Shown here piece after piece: positions 6,421 through 6,788 of a DNA stretch of 6,788 bases. The notes under the pieces are model-generated. The model saw nothing but the letters and a program-made list of their open reading frames with translations. It was not told the origin of the DNA and made no database searches. Position 1 is the stretch's first letter, and the number at the start of each line of letters is the position of its first letter. The translations under genes were made by a program, and so were the position numbers. Where the stretch lies: contig CANQSC010000056.1 in assembly GCA_947626445.1 (NCBI GenBank), positions 1 to 6,788 on the forward strand, given 5' to 3'. The stretch comes from an uncultured Bacilli bacterium. GTDB lineage: Bacteria > Bacillota_I > Bacilli_A > RF39 > UBA660.

Positions 6421-6627
6421 CTCTTGACAGAGGCTGCTGAAAAAGTGTACATTTTTTGTAAAATTAAAATTTTGAAAAATCAAATCCAAATTTTTAATTA
6501 AAAATGTATTAAAAATGGGGAACAACATTTAAAATTTGTGCATTTTTGCATATTAAGTGGGAGATAAAAAAATAGAAATTTTGATTTTTAGAAATTTTTG
6601 GACTTTTTCAGCAGCTTCCTCTTGACA
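6421..6627. mobile_element. MITE-like element (189 bp) with 9-bp target-site duplication
   Basis: The element spans 6430-6618. Its left end GAGGCTGCTGAAAAAGT matches the reverse complement of its right end, GAAGCTGCTGAAAAAGT, at 16 of 17 positions. A perfect 9-bp direct repeat CTCTTGACA flanks it (6421-6429 and 6619-6627), the expected target duplication. Sequence internal to the termini is also imperfectly inverted (shared AAAATNAAAATTT blocks on both sides). No reading frame of useful length is inside, so it would depend on a transposase from a related full-length IS elsewhere. The IS family is not assigned. The right target copy contains TTGACA, the -35 box of the next promoter. Coordinates given include both target copies. 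Confidence 0.82.
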
Positions 6628-6651
6628 TAGGGGGGGGGGTATAGTGTTAAT
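6622..6651 (+). promoter_or_regulatory. Candidate promoter with a G10 tract in its spacer (possible phase-variable promoter)
   Basis: A perfect TTGACA (6622-6627) is followed by TA, ten consecutive G's (6630-6639), TATAGT and GTTAAT (6646-6651, 4 of 6 to -10, spacer 18). TATAGT (6640-6645) resembles a -10 box better but leaves only 12 bases of spacer. A G10 run is remarkable in DNA this AT-rich. Homopolymer slippage would alter -35/-10 spacing, as in meningococcal porA. Alternatively, the arrangement ATA-G-run-TAT resembles operators of the CsoR/CstR repressor family. Confidence 0.6.
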
Positions 6652-6682
6652 ATTTATATATAGTAGGAGGCTATGTATAAAT

Positions 6683-6788
6683 ATGAAACTAGAAAAATAT
6701 GAAGATAAAAATAAGAAGAAAAGAAAAGTAATATTAGTAAGTATAGGAGCAATAGTATTAATAAGTGTATCATTAATACTATATAAAA
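6683..6788 (+). CDS. Membrane-anchored protein, N-terminal part (3' end outside window)
   Basis: ATG at 6683 opens a frame that runs off the window after 35 codons. AGGAGG at 6665-6670 lies 12 bases upstream, a little far. A closer ATG at 6673 gives only nine codons before TGA, and no other in-frame start exists. The N-terminus is highly charged (MKLEKYEDKNKKKRK) followed by a hydrophobic helix from about residue 16 to 34 (VILVSIGAIVLISVSLILY), so this is a signal-anchored protein with the bulk probably outside the cell. The plan is the same as in the 659-residue protein upstream (Lys-rich head, then anchor), but the two are not clearly homologous over this stretch. It is transcribed from the G-tract promoter. 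Function cannot be assigned from 35 residues. Confidence 0.75.
   Translation, partial: MKLEKYEDKNKKKRKVILVSIGAIVLISVSLILYK

Noticed and set aside
6424..6452. Second promoter from the left copy of TTGACA
   Set aside because: The hexamer 17 bases on (GTACAT) is a poor -10 box and there is no gene before the next promoter.
1..6788. CRISPR array, tRNA or rRNA genes, riboswitch
   Set aside because: No regularly spaced repeats, no cloverleaf or rRNA-like segments, and no long structured GC-richer leaders were seen.

Overview
The window comes from a very AT-rich, low-GC Gram-positive bacterium (Bacillota). The Shine-Dalgarno sequences are strong, tuf and murA are of Firmicute type, genes are read with TGG for Trp and TGA as stop, and the membrane-anchored surface proteins resemble those of uncultured gut Bacilli/Mollicutes relatives (RF39-like) or related gut Firmicutes. 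The taxon is inferred from gene style only. Every supported gene lies on the + strand.

Bases 1-280 hold the 3' end of tuf (EF-Tu) and a clean intrinsic terminator. Bases 281-2190 hold an extremely AT-rich two-gene unit: an intact AAA/ABC-type ATPase of the RloA/AbiLi kind, overlapped by 11 bases by an RloB/AbiLii-like partner that keeps only its N-terminal part. A terminator hairpin at 2157-2190 closes this unit. It looks like a decayed or minimal anti-phage (AbiL/RloAB-like) module placed between two housekeeping genes.

Bases 2191-4235 hold murA (first enzyme committed to peptidoglycan; TTG start) and, 37 bases on, a membrane-anchored SGNH-hydrolase-like protein in which the positions of the catalytic Ser, Asp and His all appear substituted.

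Bases 4236-6360 hold a promoter with a perfect 11-bp palindrome lying across its spacer, then a 659-residue membrane-anchored surface protein. This protein has an N-terminal beta-rich region and a C-terminal formylglycine-generating-enzyme/C-type-lectin fold. Its last ~45 codons jump to about 54% GC (against ~30% just upstream) and end in the RGGS...NNGFR pattern typical of a variable region (VR) of a diversity-generating retroelement (DGR). No reverse transcriptase or template repeat is inside the window.

Bases 6361-6788 hold a 189-bp MITE-like element with 17-bp terminal inverted repeats and a perfect 9-bp target duplication (CTCTTGACA). The right copy of the duplication supplies a consensus -35 box, followed by a run of ten G's within the promoter spacer and then the start of another membrane-anchored protein. 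The 3' half therefore reads as a surface-variation locus: a probable DGR target beside a gene whose promoter may switch by G-tract slippage.
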